Shown one piece after another: positions 1 to 7,672 of a stretch of 18,477 nt of DNA (within the stretch, counting starts at the first letter, position 1; every line of letters starts with the position of its first letter). The notes below the pieces were generated by a model, which searched no databases, was not told the origin of the DNA, and worked only from the letters and a program-made list of their open reading frames with translations. The DNA is from CAYTNY01 sp964439215 (GTDB lineage Bacteria > Oederibacteriota > PGYV01 > CAYTNY01), in NCBI GenBank assembly GCA_964439215.1, contig CAYTNY010000046.1:1-18477 (forward strand), read 5' to 3'. Both the position numbers and the translations under genes were made by a program.

Positions 1-50
1 GGCAAAAAACCGCCTGTAACATACTCTATCCTCTCCCGTAGAGGGAGAGG
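1..50. repeat. Dispersed palindromic repeat, copy 1 (cut by the window edge)
   Basis: This stretch matches 13928-13977 at 46 of 50 positions, the first 33 being identical. It holds the right arm of a long palindrome that is complete only in the other copy, then a second hairpin with arms at 30-37 and 43-50 (CCTCTCCC and GGGAGAGG, loop GTAGA). The left arm of the first hairpin would lie outside the window. It sits in noncoding DNA downstream of tldD. It is probably a REP- or MITE-like intergenic element; no mobility gene is visible nearby. Confidence 0.75.
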
Positions 51-180
51 GGAATAGTTTATATTTCTATATATTTTCAGATGTTTTAGGTGTTGCAATT
101 CATTTTACATTTCAGCCGCATAATACATCGTTCAAATCAGACGTAAAAACAATAATTTTATGTTACATGTTCGTTTATTA

Positions 181-197
181 ACGGCCGGATCGGCCGG
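181..197 (-). terminator. GC-rich hairpin downstream of tldD, possible terminator
   Basis: Two CGGCCG blocks (182-187 and 191-196) separated by three bases can form a six-pair, all-GC stem, ten bases past the tldD stop codon. On the minus strand it is followed by TTAATAAA, not a clean U run, so it is an imperfect intrinsic terminator. Bases 51-180 show nothing else I can identify. Confidence 0.4.
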
Positions 198-206
198 ATA
201 TTTAAA

Positions 207-1562
207 TTATTTGCTGCCGATAAGTATTTTAGGTATTCTTATTGTCGGCTGGGCATCGGACACGGGCACTCCCTGTCCGTCTTTTCCGCAGGTTCCAACC
301 TCAAAGCCAAGATCATCACACACGGCATCAATCGTATTGAGAACCTCTTCTCCTTTTCCCATAAGCACCGCATCCCTTAAAGGTTCGGTTACTTTCCCGT
401 TCTCTATCATATAGCCTTCTTTTACCTCAAAAACAAAATCACCCGTAACCGTATTAACCTGGCCGCCCCCCATTCGTTTTACAAACATACCGCTTTTAGT
501 GTCCTTTATAACATCAGCCGGACTGCTTTCCCCCGGCATTATCATTGTATTGCGCATCCGCGGTATGGGTTTAAACCTGTAGGATTCACGCCTGCCCGCG
601 GCAGTGGTTTTCACTCCGTCTTTCAGGGCCGCTGCCCTGTCATAAAGAAAGTTTTTTAAAATTCCTTTTTCTATGAGAACCGTTTTCTGCGCGGGCATTC
701 CTTCATCGTCAAAAGAGTATGAGCCTCTTTTATTCGGAAGCAGGGCATCATCAACCACAGTAACAAGCGGAGATGCCGCCTGCTGCCCCTTTTTTCCTTT
801 ATAGCCTGACATATCCTTCTGCACCAGATCCGCTTCCAGCGAATGCCCCACTGCCTCATGTATCATTGTTCCGCCGGCTGACGATGACATAACAACCGTC
901 ATTTCTCCGTTTATTTTTTTATCAACGCCTAAAAGCCTGTGTGCGAGCCCCGCGGTTTCCGCGGCTTTTTCCATAAGGCTTCCGTTTTGCACTATCTCAA
1001 AACCTCCGTACCCGGAAACAACAGTATGCGCGGTTTCAAATCTTCCGTTTTTTTCGGCTATAACCGCCATTATAACAGACGTATAAACCCGTTTTTCCCT
1101 CACTAAAAAACCCAGATCATTTATTATTTCTACATCCTGTATTTTTTCCATATAAGTGGCGTTTACCTGCTTTATATGCGCGGAAACGGATCTTGCTTTA
1201 TCGTTTATTCCGGAAAGCAGGCGTATTTTTTCGGCTGTTTCCACGGTATCGGGCATTATCTTTACTGTATTTACAGCTTCAGGCTTTAATACACTGTATT
1301 TAAAACCGGCGCCCCTGCCTTTGCCTCCGGCTACAGCACTGACAACATCAGGCAGGGTTTTCTCGTCATTTGTAAATCCAAAAGACGTTGTAAAGTCTTT
1401 TACCCCTCTGATCCCAAAACCGCGGTCAATTCCCGAGACCACCCTGTCAAGTGCGGAATTTTCATAAGTAATCATTGTTGTGGCGCTTTTCTCCGAATAT
1501 ATATCCCATATATCAAAATCCGCAGCCGCCATTTTTGAAATCTCAGCGGTATTTACCGGCAT
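207..1562 (-). CDS. tldD: TldD/PmbA-family metalloprotease (TldD-like)
   Basis: The 451-residue product belongs to the TldD/PmbA (peptidase U62) family, whose TldD subunits are zinc proteases that usually pair with TldE/PmbA and cleave unfolded or modified peptides. The TldD-type HExxxH motif is seen at residues 235-240 (HEAVGH). A C-terminal Cys at about 425, followed by GQGVPVSDAQPTIRI, fits the third metal ligand region. Length is slightly below the roughly 480 of E. coli TldD. The start is ATG with an upstream GAGG six bases away. It is the last gene of the operon, 47 bp after the RNase HI gene. The inactive partner TldE/PmbA is not in the window and may lie beyond the left edge. Why it travels with LPS genes is unclear; co-transcription is inferred only from spacing and strand. 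Confidence 0.9.
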   Translation of the reverse strand: MPVNTAEISKMAAADFDIWDIYSEKSATTMITYENSALDRVVSGIDRGFGIRGVKDFTTSFGFTNDEKTLPDVVSAVAGGKGRGAGFKYSVLKPEAVNTVKIMPDTVETAEKIRLLSGINDKARSVSAHIKQVNATYMEKIQDVEIINDLGFLVREKRVYTSVIMAVIAEKNGRFETAHTVVSGYGGFEIVQNGSLMEKAAETAGLAHRLLGVDKKINGEMTVVMSSSAGGTMIHEAVGHSLEADLVQKDMSGYKGKKGQQAASPLVTVVDDALLPNKRGSYSFDDEGMPAQKTVLIEKGILKNFLYDRAAALKDGVKTTAAGRRESYRFKPIPRMRNTMIMPGESSPADVIKDTKSGMFVKRMGGGQVNTVTGDFVFEVKEGYMIENGKVTEPLRDAVLMGKGEEVLNTIDAVCDDLGFEVGTCGKDGQGVPVSDAQPTIRIPKILIGSK

Positions 1563-1609
1563 ATTAAACCTCTTTTCTTTTTATCCGTATTTTTCGGCTG
1601 TTTTTGCCG

Positions 1610-2029
1610 CTATTCCATCTTTTTCTTTGCGGCAGCTCCCCTTTTGCTTCCCTGCCTTGCGAGCTTATCCGCCTCAGTATTTCCATCCCTGAGCACATGC
1701 TTCAGAGTGAAATTTATTTTGGCTTTAAAAGAATTTATCTGCCCTATAAGCTCTTTTAATTTTTCATTTTTAATTTTATATTCGCCGCTCATCTGCTTCA
1801 CCAAAAGTTCACTGTCCGTGAATATTTTCAGTTCCTTTATTCCGTTCTGCACGGCGGTATTAAGCAGTGTGACCACCGCGGTGTATTCCGCGACATTATT
1901 TGTTGTTACGCCTATATACTTAGACTCGCTGTAAATGGATTCACCGTCCTTATAAAGCACGATCCCTATACCCGAATCTCCGGGATTCCCGCTCGATGCC
2001 CCGTCCGTATACGCCGAATAACCTTTCAT
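1610..2029 (-). CDS. Ribonuclease HI family protein (short type)
   Basis: This 139-residue protein is an RNase HI fold enzyme, predicted to cut the RNA strand of RNA-DNA hybrids. The four acidic catalytic residues are visible: D9 in YTDGASSGNPG, E48 in NNVAEY, D72 in FTDSELLV and D121 in NTEADKLA. It lacks the extra basic-protrusion helix of E. coli RnhA and resembles the short archaeal/Bacillus YpeP-like branch. The C-terminus is strongly basic (RGAAAKKK). Its start ATG overlaps the kdsA stop in an ATGA, preceded by AAAGGAAA, so it is probably translationally coupled to kdsA. No functional link to LPS is evident; it may be a passenger in the operon. Confidence 0.88.
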   Translation of the reverse strand: MKGYSAYTDGASSGNPGDSGIGIVLYKDGESIYSESKYIGVTTNNVAEYTAVVTLLNTAVQNGIKELKIFTDSELLVKQMSGEYKIKNEKLKELIGQINSFKAKINFTLKHVLRDGNTEADKLARQGSKRGAAAKKKME

Positions 2030-2904
2030 AATTTTTTCCTTTCCTCTGCATTTTTTTTGTTTGCCGCTTCAAAAACATTTTTTGCTTTAATAAGAAATTT
2101 TTCTGTCTTTTCAAGAGGATACTGGGTGCTTTTATCCGATTTGGCATTTTTTATATCGTTATGAACTTCCATAAAAAGCCCCGAAGCACCCGCTGCCAGG
2201 GCTCCCAGAGCAATTGTTTCCGCGTATTCTCTGTCCCCGCCGCTTGCGTCCCCCGCGCCTCCCGGACGCTGAACAGAATGAGTCGCGTCTATTATTACGG
2301 GACATCCTGTTTTCCGCATAACCGCAATGGACCTTAAATCAACAACAAGATTATTATATCCAAAAGAAAAACCTCTTTCTGTGAGCATTGTCCCGGCGCT
2401 TCCCGCGGTTCTTTCCGCTTTTTCAATAATGTTGGGCATCTCCCACGGAGAAAGAAACTGCCCTTTTTTTATATTTATAGGCTTCCCGGCTGCCGCGGCC
2501 GCGGCAATCAGGTCCGTCTGCCGGCACAAAAACGCGGGTATCTGAAGTATATCCGCGGTCTTTGCCGCGGCCTTAACTTCAGATACTCCATGAACATCAG
2601 TAATTACCGGCAGACCATACTTTTTCTTTATTCCCGCCAGTATTTCCAGCCCGTTTTTCATCCCCGGCCCCCTGAAGCCTTTTCCGGATGTCCTGTTCGC
2701 TTTATCATAAGACGCCTTAAAAACAAAAGGCACCCCGAGCCGTTTTGTCATTTCCGCGAGTTTTCCGGCAATCTCAAACGCCATCCGCCTGTTTTCAATC
2801 ACACACGGGCCGCCTATAAAAAAGAAATCAGCACTGCTTAGTTCAAGGTTTTCTCTTATTCTGATCTTTTTTCGGCATTGTATTAAATTTCTTTTCTTTG
2901 TCAT
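2026..2904 (-). CDS. kdsA: 3-deoxy-D-manno-octulosonate 8-phosphate synthase, metal-dependent type
   Basis: KdsA condenses phosphoenolpyruvate with arabinose 5-phosphate to give KDO 8-phosphate, an early step of LPS inner-core synthesis in the cytoplasm. Family motifs are seen throughout: GGPCVIE (31-37), FKASYDKANRTS, ITDVHG, IPAFLCRQTD, NIKKGQFLSP, DATHSVQRPGG and DKSTQYPL. C34, H209, E246 and D257 match the four metal ligands of class II enzymes such as Aquifex KdsA; metal-independent enzymes have Asn at the first site. At 292 residues it is somewhat longer than E. coli KdsA because of an N-terminal extension. The only NTG start upstream of the GGPC motif is the ATG used here, which makes the first 20 codons overlap the preceding small gene. 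kdsB lies two genes further upstream. Confidence 0.96.
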   Translation of the reverse strand: MTKKRNLIQCRKKIRIRENLELSSADFFFIGGPCVIENRRMAFEIAGKLAEMTKRLGVPFVFKASYDKANRTSGKGFRGPGMKNGLEILAGIKKKYGLPVITDVHGVSEVKAAAKTADILQIPAFLCRQTDLIAAAAAAGKPINIKKGQFLSPWEMPNIIEKAERTAGSAGTMLTERGFSFGYNNLVVDLRSIAVMRKTGCPVIIDATHSVQRPGGAGDASGGDREYAETIALGALAAGASGLFMEVHNDIKNAKSDKSTQYPLEKTEKFLIKAKNVFEAANKKNAEERKKL

Positions 2905-3064
2905 TATTCACCCATTCCATTATTATATTTTTCAGCATCTTTTCCAGGGGCACATTGTATTTTTTCGCAAGGGCCTGTATGGAATTGAATTTTTCCTGGT
3001 TTGATTTCTCTGTCTGCATAAGTTTAAGCAGTTCTTCTTCAAAACTTTTCTGCGAATCGCTCAT
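2843..3064 (-). CDS. Conserved-position hypothetical protein, 73 residues
   Basis: I do not recognise this family. The product is small, soluble, very polar and rich in Lys, Glu and Gln, with no signal peptide or membrane segment. Residues 20-50 look helical (EKFNSIQALAKKYNVPLEKM), with a short motif reminiscent of a helix-turn-helix, but that is weak. Its ATG overlaps the pyrG stop in an ATGA, and its 3' end runs 62 bp into kdsA in another frame. Position and coupling support it as real, since without it pyrG and kdsA would be separated by about 156 bp inside an otherwise tight operon. A DNA-binding or regulatory role would be pure guesswork. Confidence 0.65.
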   Translation of the reverse strand: MSDSQKSFEEELLKLMQTEKSNQEKFNSIQALAKKYNVPLEKMLKNIIMEWVNNDKEKKFNTMPKKDQNKRKP

Positions 3065-4683
3065 TTTCTTTTCTTTATTCCTTTCTTTTCCAGGGAAGCG
3101 GAAATAAAATTCTTAAAAAGCGGATGCGGATACGCCGGTTTTGACTTGAATTCCGGATGATACTGAACAGCCACAAACCACGGGTGGTTTATATTCTCCA
3201 CGGTCTCAACCAGAACTCCGTCCGGCGAGAGCCCGCTCATTATAAAACCTTTTTTCTCAAACTGCTCTCTGTAAAAATTATTGAATTCCAGCCTGTGCCG
3301 ATGCCTTTCAAAAATAACCTTTTCCCTGTAAGCCTTAAATATTTTCGTGCCCTGTTTAAGCCTGCATGGATAAGCGCCGAGACGCATTGTCCCTCCCATA
3401 TTTTTAACGCTTTTCTGTTCTTCCAGAAGAGATATTACGGGATAGGGCGTATCTTTTTCAAACTCAATGGAATGAGCGCCTTTCATCTTCAGCACATTCC
3501 TCGCGAATTCAACCGCTGCCGCGTGCAGCCCGAGGCATATTCCCAGATATGGTATTTTCTTTTCACGGGCATATTTAGCGGCAAGTATTTTTCCTTCCAT
3601 ACCTCTGTCTCCGAAACCTCCGGGCACGAGTATGCCGTCCGGAGCGCCTATTGCTTTCACCGCCCCGTTTTTTTCCACGTTTTCAGCATCCACCCATATA
3701 AAATTTATGCCCGCATTATTCGCTATGCCGCCGTGCATAATTGCTTCTTTTATGCTTTTATAAGCGTCATGAACCTCTATGTATTTGCCGACAACCGCAA
3801 TATCAGCCTGTTTCGCGGGGTATTTTACTTTTTTTACAATACTGTTCCAGATTTTAAGATCTGTCTTTTTTGACCTTTTTATGCCCAGTTTTTCCGCGAT
3901 CAAACCGTCAATATTCTGCTGATGAAACATTTTCGGAACTTCATAAATAGAGGATACATCCATTGCCTGTATCACGGCTTCAGGCTCCACATTGCAGAAA
4001 AGCGCGATCTTATCCCTCTCAGAACGCGAAAGCTTTTTTTCTGTTCTGCACAGGAGTATATCAGGCTGAATACCGATTGAGCGCAGCTCAGCAACACTAT
4101 GCTGCGTAGGCTTTGTTTTTATTTCTTTTGCGGCTCTTATATAAGGGACAAGGGTAAGATGTATAAACAGCACGTTTTCTTTCCCTACATCCCTGGACAT
4201 CTGTCTTATTGCCTCAAGAAACGGAAGACTCTCTATATCGCCTACCGTTCCTCCGATTTCAACTATAACAACATCAACATTTTTGCCCCCCCCCACAACC
4301 TTTATTCTGTTTTTTATCTCATTTGTAACGTGAGGAATAACCTGGACCGTTTTTCCGAGATAATCCCCTTTTCTCTCTTTTTCTATTATTGTCTTGTAGA
4401 TTTTTCCGGTTGTAACATTGTTTATCTGAGTAAACGCCGCTGATGTATAGCGTTCATAATGCCCAAGATCAAGGTCTGTTTCCGCCCCGTCCTCCGTGAC
4501 ATACACTTCACCGTGCTGAAAAGGGCTCATGGTCCCGGGGTCAACATTGATGTAAGGATCCAGTTTCTGCATCGTAAGCCTGATCCCTTTGCTTTCAAGC
4601 AGCGCTCCGATGGACGATGCCGCTATTCCTTTTCCCAGCGATGAAACAACACCGCCTGTTACAAAAATATACTTCGTTTCCAC
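3061..4683 (-). CDS. pyrG: CTP synthase
   Basis: PyrG aminates UTP to CTP using ATP and glutamine. The 540 residues comprise an N-terminal amidoligase domain (VTGGVVSSLGKG at 8-19, LDPYINVDPGTM, VEIGGTVGDIE) and a C-terminal class I glutamine amidotransferase domain (GGFGDRG at 355-361). The catalytic triad is C383 in GICLG, H509 and E511 in YHPEF. One oddity: the position after GICLGL is His387, where most family members have Gln. The start is GTG with GAGGTG just upstream; no in-frame ATG competes. It lies 42 bp after kdsB and overlaps the next gene in an ATGA. CTP is the co-substrate of KdsB, so co-expression with kdsB and kdsA makes metabolic sense. Confidence 0.97.
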   Translation of the reverse strand: METKYIFVTGGVVSSLGKGIAASSIGALLESKGIRLTMQKLDPYINVDPGTMSPFQHGEVYVTEDGAETDLDLGHYERYTSAAFTQINNVTTGKIYKTIIEKERKGDYLGKTVQVIPHVTNEIKNRIKVVGGGKNVDVVIVEIGGTVGDIESLPFLEAIRQMSRDVGKENVLFIHLTLVPYIRAAKEIKTKPTQHSVAELRSIGIQPDILLCRTEKKLSRSERDKIALFCNVEPEAVIQAMDVSSIYEVPKMFHQQNIDGLIAEKLGIKRSKKTDLKIWNSIVKKVKYPAKQADIAVVGKYIEVHDAYKSIKEAIMHGGIANNAGINFIWVDAENVEKNGAVKAIGAPDGILVPGGFGDRGMEGKILAAKYAREKKIPYLGICLGLHAAAVEFARNVLKMKGAHSIEFEKDTPYPVISLLEEQKSVKNMGGTMRLGAYPCRLKQGTKIFKAYREKVIFERHRHRLEFNNFYREQFEKKGFIMSGLSPDGVLVETVENINHPWFVAVQYHPEFKSKPAYPHPLFKNFISASLEKKGIKKRK

Positions 4684-4704
4684 ATTTCACCTCATTATAT
4701 TAAA

Positions 4705-4718
4705 AACCGCAAGCGGTT
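4705..4718 (-). terminator. Short hairpin with T run between kdsB and pyrG, possible weak terminator
   Basis: Read on the minus strand, AACCGC, two T, then GCGGTT forms a six-pair stem that runs into TTTTTAATA. This lies in the only gap larger than overlaps between gmhA and the 73-residue gene. The stem is short, so partial termination or attenuation ahead of pyrG is the most that can be inferred. The following TATAAT has no suitable -35 and sits against the Shine-Dalgarno sequence, so I do not call a promoter. Confidence 0.35.
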
Positions 4719-4725
4719 CTTCCCG

Positions 4726-5457
4726 TTATGTAATCAGCTTTTTCACTTTTCTAAGGTCTTTTTCCGTATCCACTCCGATACTTCTGCTTTTCCCTGTTAT
4801 AACTTTCATCCGATATCCGTTTTCTATTATCCTGAGCTGTTCCAGTTTTTCTATATTTTCATAAACACTTCCCAGCCGCTTCCATTTATCTATCACTTCT
4901 TTCCTGTAAACATAAAGTCCTATATGCTTTAAATACGCTCCGTTTATTTTCTTTCCGTCCCTGTTAAACGGCACAGGCGCCCTTGAAAAATATACAGCCT
5001 GCGAATCCCTTCCCACTATAACTTTCACCACATCCGGATCCTTTATTTCTTTGGGATCCTTTATCGGGCAGGCTAAAGTCGCGGCATCATATTGTTTATC
5101 CTTTAAAAGCGCATTTACCGCACGGTCTATCAAAGCAGGCTCCAAAAGAGGTTCGTCTCCCTGTATATTTACTATAATGTCATTTATATTCGCGCGGAGC
5201 GTCTTTACCGCTTCTTTTACCCGTTCAGTGCCCGAGCCGCAGGATGCCGGCGTCATTATAACCCTGCCTCCCGCGCTTTCTATTGCTTTTCTTATGGCAG
5301 AACTGTCTGTCGCGACATATAGTTTTTTTATGCGTTTTGACCTGAGCGCATTCCTGTAAACATGCTCTATAAGCGTTCTGCCTTTTATCTTTAACAGCAT
5401 TTTCCCGGGAAGCCTTTTGGACCTGCTTCTTGCGGGGATAATGCCTATTATATTCAT
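4726..5457 (-). CDS. kdsB: 3-deoxy-manno-octulosonate cytidylyltransferase (CMP-KDO synthetase)
   Basis: KdsB activates KDO with CTP to give CMP-KDO, the donor for KDO transferases acting on lipid A. The 243-residue length is typical. Motifs in order: IPARSRSKRLPGK (7-19) for CTP binding, ATDS at 49-52, CGSGTERV at 73-80, NIQGDEP at 97-103 with metal ligand D101, YFSRAPVPF at 156-164, KHIGLYVYRK around 177, EKLEQLRIIENG, and IGVDT with D230 as the second likely metal ligand. It begins with ATG overlapping the hldC stop in an ATGA, so it is coupled to the heptose genes. KDO 8-phosphate phosphatase (KdsC), the step between KdsA and KdsB, is not visible in the window. Confidence 0.96.
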   Translation of the reverse strand: MNIIGIIPARSRSKRLPGKMLLKIKGRTLIEHVYRNALRSKRIKKLYVATDSSAIRKAIESAGGRVIMTPASCGSGTERVKEAVKTLRANINDIIVNIQGDEPLLEPALIDRAVNALLKDKQYDAATLACPIKDPKEIKDPDVVKVIVGRDSQAVYFSRAPVPFNRDGKKINGAYLKHIGLYVYRKEVIDKWKRLGSVYENIEKLEQLRIIENGYRMKVITGKSRSIGVDTEKDLRKVKKLIT

Positions 5458-5963
5458 CTTTTTTTCCTGTTTCCGTAGCTGCGCAGTATTTTTTTTATTA
5501 TGTTCGTGGTTGATCTGCCTTTTTCATATTTTATGCTTTTTACTTTTCCGCCGCGGGCCCGGACAATATCAGAACCTATTATATCTTTGATTTTCCAGTC
5601 TCCGCCTTTGACAAGAACATCCGGCTCTATATCTTTTATTATATTATACGGATCCGGTTCATTGAACACAGCCACGGCATCAACAAAATAAAATGAAGCC
5701 AGCAGCTCCGCCCGTTCTTTCCAGGGAATCAGCGGCCTTCCCTTTCCTTTTATTTTCCGCACCGAAGAATCGGAATTCAGAGCAACCACAAGAAAGCCGC
5801 CCAATTTCGCGGCTTTTTTCAAGAGCCGTATATGCCCGATATGTATTATGTCATAACAGCCGTTCGTAAAAACTATGGTTTTGCCCCTGCGTTTTTGTTT
5901 TTTTATTTCCCGCAGAAGCTCCCTGCGCAGAAAAAATACTTTTTTACCCGCATTTGCGTTCAT
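5454..5963 (-). CDS. hldC: D-glycero-beta-D-manno-heptose 1-phosphate adenylyltransferase (RfaE domain II)
   Basis: This 169-residue stand-alone equivalent of the C-terminal half of HldE transfers AMP to heptose 1-phosphate. It is a cytidylyltransferase-like nucleotidyltransferase: VFTNGCYDIIHIGH (31-44) carries the HxGH signature, followed by LNSDSSVRKIKGKGRP, the LVKGGD motif near 117-122 and GRSTTNII near 149-156, all as in HldE. The start codon lies inside the last 20 bp of the kinase gene, preceded by AGGAG at about eight bases. It differs clearly from the second nucleotidyltransferase at 9666-10145 in the C-terminal substrate region, so I take this copy as the canonical one. A cytidylyltransferase role is the main alternative. 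Confidence 0.92.
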   Translation of the reverse strand: MNANAGKKVFFLRRELLREIKKQKRRGKTIVFTNGCYDIIHIGHIRLLKKAAKLGGFLVVALNSDSSVRKIKGKGRPLIPWKERAELLASFYFVDAVAVFNEPDPYNIIKDIEPDVLVKGGDWKIKDIIGSDIVRARGGKVKSIKYEKGRSTTNIIKKILRSYGNRKKR

Positions 5964-6933
5964 TCATTGCTCTCCTGAGTTCTTCCGCGGATACGGCATG
6001 GACGCCGATCTCAGCAACCGATATACCCGCGGCTATATTCGCGGCAACAGCGGCTTCTTTGAAAGAAGCGCCCGCGCACAGCATAAGAGCCGCGGCGCTT
6101 ATGACAGTATCGCCTGCTCCTGTAACATCATAAACCTCTTTTGCCGCGGTATGCACGTGGAATATTTCTCTGTCTTCAAAAAGCGACATTCCTTCCTCGC
6201 CTCTGGTTATCAGAACAGCTTTGGCTCCGAGTTCTTTTTTTATTTTTTTGCCCGCTCTTATAATATCCGATTCTTTTTCCGGTTCAATACCCGCAGCTTC
6301 CGCGGCCTCTTTTTTGTTCGGGGATATAATAGTCACTCCGGAAAATATCTTCATGTTTCCGGGCTTCGGATCCGCGGCGGTTATTCTGTCTCCCGCCATA
6401 CTCATTACTGTGTTATACACATTTTTTGTTATAACTCCTTTATTGTAATCCGAGAAGACAATCCCGTCCGCTTTATGTATTTCTTTTTCCACAACAGCAA
6501 GCATTTTTTCTATTATTTTTCTGCTTACAGGAATTTTCTTTTCCTTGTCAATTCTTACAACCTGCTGGTTATGCGCAATTACTCTTGTTTTTACCGTTGT
6601 AGGCCTTTTTCCATCCTCAATTACCGCATCCGAATTGATTCTGTGTTTTTTGAAATATTTCTTCAGCCGCCGCCCGTTAGCGTCGTTCCCCACCACTCCC
6701 GCGCAATAAACTTTCGCTCCCAGGGAAATAAGGTTCAGGATCACATTTGCCGCGCCGCCGGGTTTCATTTCTTCCCGGTTCACGTGTATGACCGGTATCG
6801 GAGCCTCCGGTGATATTCTTGTGACATCGCCCCATATATATTCATCAACCATAAGATCGCCTATTACAAGTATTTTTTTGTCCCTGAATTTTTTTATATA
6901 CTTCTTCAGTTTAAAATGTGTATGATCCTGCAT
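5944..6933 (-). CDS. hldA: D-glycero-beta-D-manno-heptose 7-phosphate kinase (RfaE domain I)
   Basis: This PfkB/ribokinase-family kinase matches the N-terminal half of HldE and phosphorylates heptose 7-phosphate at C1. Visible motifs: VIGDLMVDEYIWGDVTRISP near 24-43, PGGAANV near 58-64, HNQQVVRID, SDYNKGV, the ADPK stretch near 187-190, SPNKKE, and the C-terminal ATP/catalytic motif DVTGAGDTV near 269-277. I chose the ATG at 6933, which overlaps the gmhA stop by one base (TGATG), giving 329 residues; a TTG three bases upstream would add one residue. It sits between gmhA and hldC, in the order of use of the pathway. A paralogue with altered motifs lies at 10138-11121. Confidence 0.92.
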   Translation of the reverse strand: MQDHTHFKLKKYIKKFRDKKILVIGDLMVDEYIWGDVTRISPEAPIPVIHVNREEMKPGGAANVILNLISLGAKVYCAGVVGNDANGRRLKKYFKKHRINSDAVIEDGKRPTTVKTRVIAHNQQVVRIDKEKKIPVSRKIIEKMLAVVEKEIHKADGIVFSDYNKGVITKNVYNTVMSMAGDRITAADPKPGNMKIFSGVTIISPNKKEAAEAAGIEPEKESDIIRAGKKIKKELGAKAVLITRGEEGMSLFEDREIFHVHTAAKEVYDVTGAGDTVISAAALMLCAGASFKEAAVAANIAAGISVAEIGVHAVSAEELRRAMNERKCG

Positions 6934-7508
6934 CAATCTCCGCCCGCAAGAGTATTTTCTATGAGTTCACAGGCTGTATGCATAAGAAACATATAAGCTT
7001 CCTGGATCCGCATACTCTTTTCAGATTTAATATTAATATTAATATCGCATAATTCTTTAAGTTTTCCTCCGCTTTTTCCGGTTATCCCCGCCGTATATAT
7101 CCCTTTTTCCCGGGCTTTTTCCGCGGCAAGCAGAATGTTCGGAGAATTACCCGAAGTAGACAGAGCAATAAAAATATCCTCTTCTTTTCCCAGTGCCTCT
7201 ATCTGCCGCGAAAAAATCATTTCAAATGACAGGTCATTTCCGCAGGCCGTCAAAACAGAAGTATCGGTGGTAAGCGCTATCGCGGGATATGCCCGCCGGT
7301 CTTCTTTAAGCCTGACCACGAATTCCGCGGCAATGTGCTGCGCGTCAGCCGCAGAGCCGCCGTTTCCCGCAAGCATAATCTTCCCCCCGCTTTTCAGGCA
7401 TGCCGCGGTTTTTTCGGCAAATTCCGCCAGACTGCAGCTGTTTGATCCCAGGGTCTCTTTTATTATTTCATTTAATTCCCGCGCTGACGCGTCAAAATAA
7501 TCTTTCAT
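6933..7508 (-). CDS. gmhA: Sedoheptulose 7-phosphate isomerase
   Basis: GmhA converts sedoheptulose 7-phosphate to D-glycero-D-manno-heptose 7-phosphate, the first step to ADP-heptose. It is a SIS-domain protein: GNGGSAADAQHIAAEF, LTTDTSVLTACGND, ALSTSGNSPN and RIQEAY are seen. Numbering from this start, H58, E62, Q169 and H177 match the metal/active-site residues H61, E65, Q172 and H180 of the E. coli enzyme. Two ATG codons are available; the second (7508) is seven bases from AAGGAG, whereas the first (7514) is only one base away, so the 191-residue form is preferred. It is the first gene after the promoter at 7539-7567 and therefore heads the heptose-KDO operon. Confidence 0.94.
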   Translation of the reverse strand: MKDYFDASARELNEIIKETLGSNSCSLAEFAEKTAACLKSGGKIMLAGNGGSAADAQHIAAEFVVRLKEDRRAYPAIALTTDTSVLTACGNDLSFEMIFSRQIEALGKEEDIFIALSTSGNSPNILLAAEKAREKGIYTAGITGKSGGKLKELCDININIKSEKSMRIQEAYMFLMHTACELIENTLAGGD

Positions 7509-7538
7509 TATCATTCTCCTTTATTTTCAAGCCTTCTC

Positions 7539-7567
7539 ATTATAATAAGCAGTCTCAAGACAGTCAA
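7539..7567 (-). promoter_or_regulatory. Sigma-70-type promoter of the gmhA operon
   Basis: On the minus strand TTGACT (7562-7567) and a perfect TATAAT (7539-7544) are separated by exactly 17 bases. The predicted transcription start near 7532 leaves a leader of about 24 bases before the preferred gmhA ATG, with AAGGAG inside it. This is the only noncoding gap larger than about 50 bp between msbA and tldD (7515-7672), so it splits the LPS genes into two transcription units. No operator palindrome stands out. Confidence 0.85.
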
Positions 7568-7672
7568 CAGATAAGTTTCAGACACATCAGTACAAAATAC
7601 AAAATACTTATTGCAGAACGCGGAATTCAAACCAAAGACTTAAAACCATCAAACAAATATATTTTTTCTCTT

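Noticed and set aside
3157..3873. A 238-codon plus-strand open frame
   Set aside because: It lies entirely opposite pyrG, whose family motifs are unambiguous; its Phe/His/Tyr-rich translation is typical of an antisense shadow.
4689..4699. TATAAT-like box just before pyrG
   Set aside because: No -35 at a suitable distance, and it touches the ribosome binding site, so transcription would start at or inside the coding region.
5875..6813. A 312-codon plus-strand open frame
   Set aside because: It lies opposite hldA and hldC and translates to an aromatic/Arg-rich sequence with no motif; shadow of the real genes.
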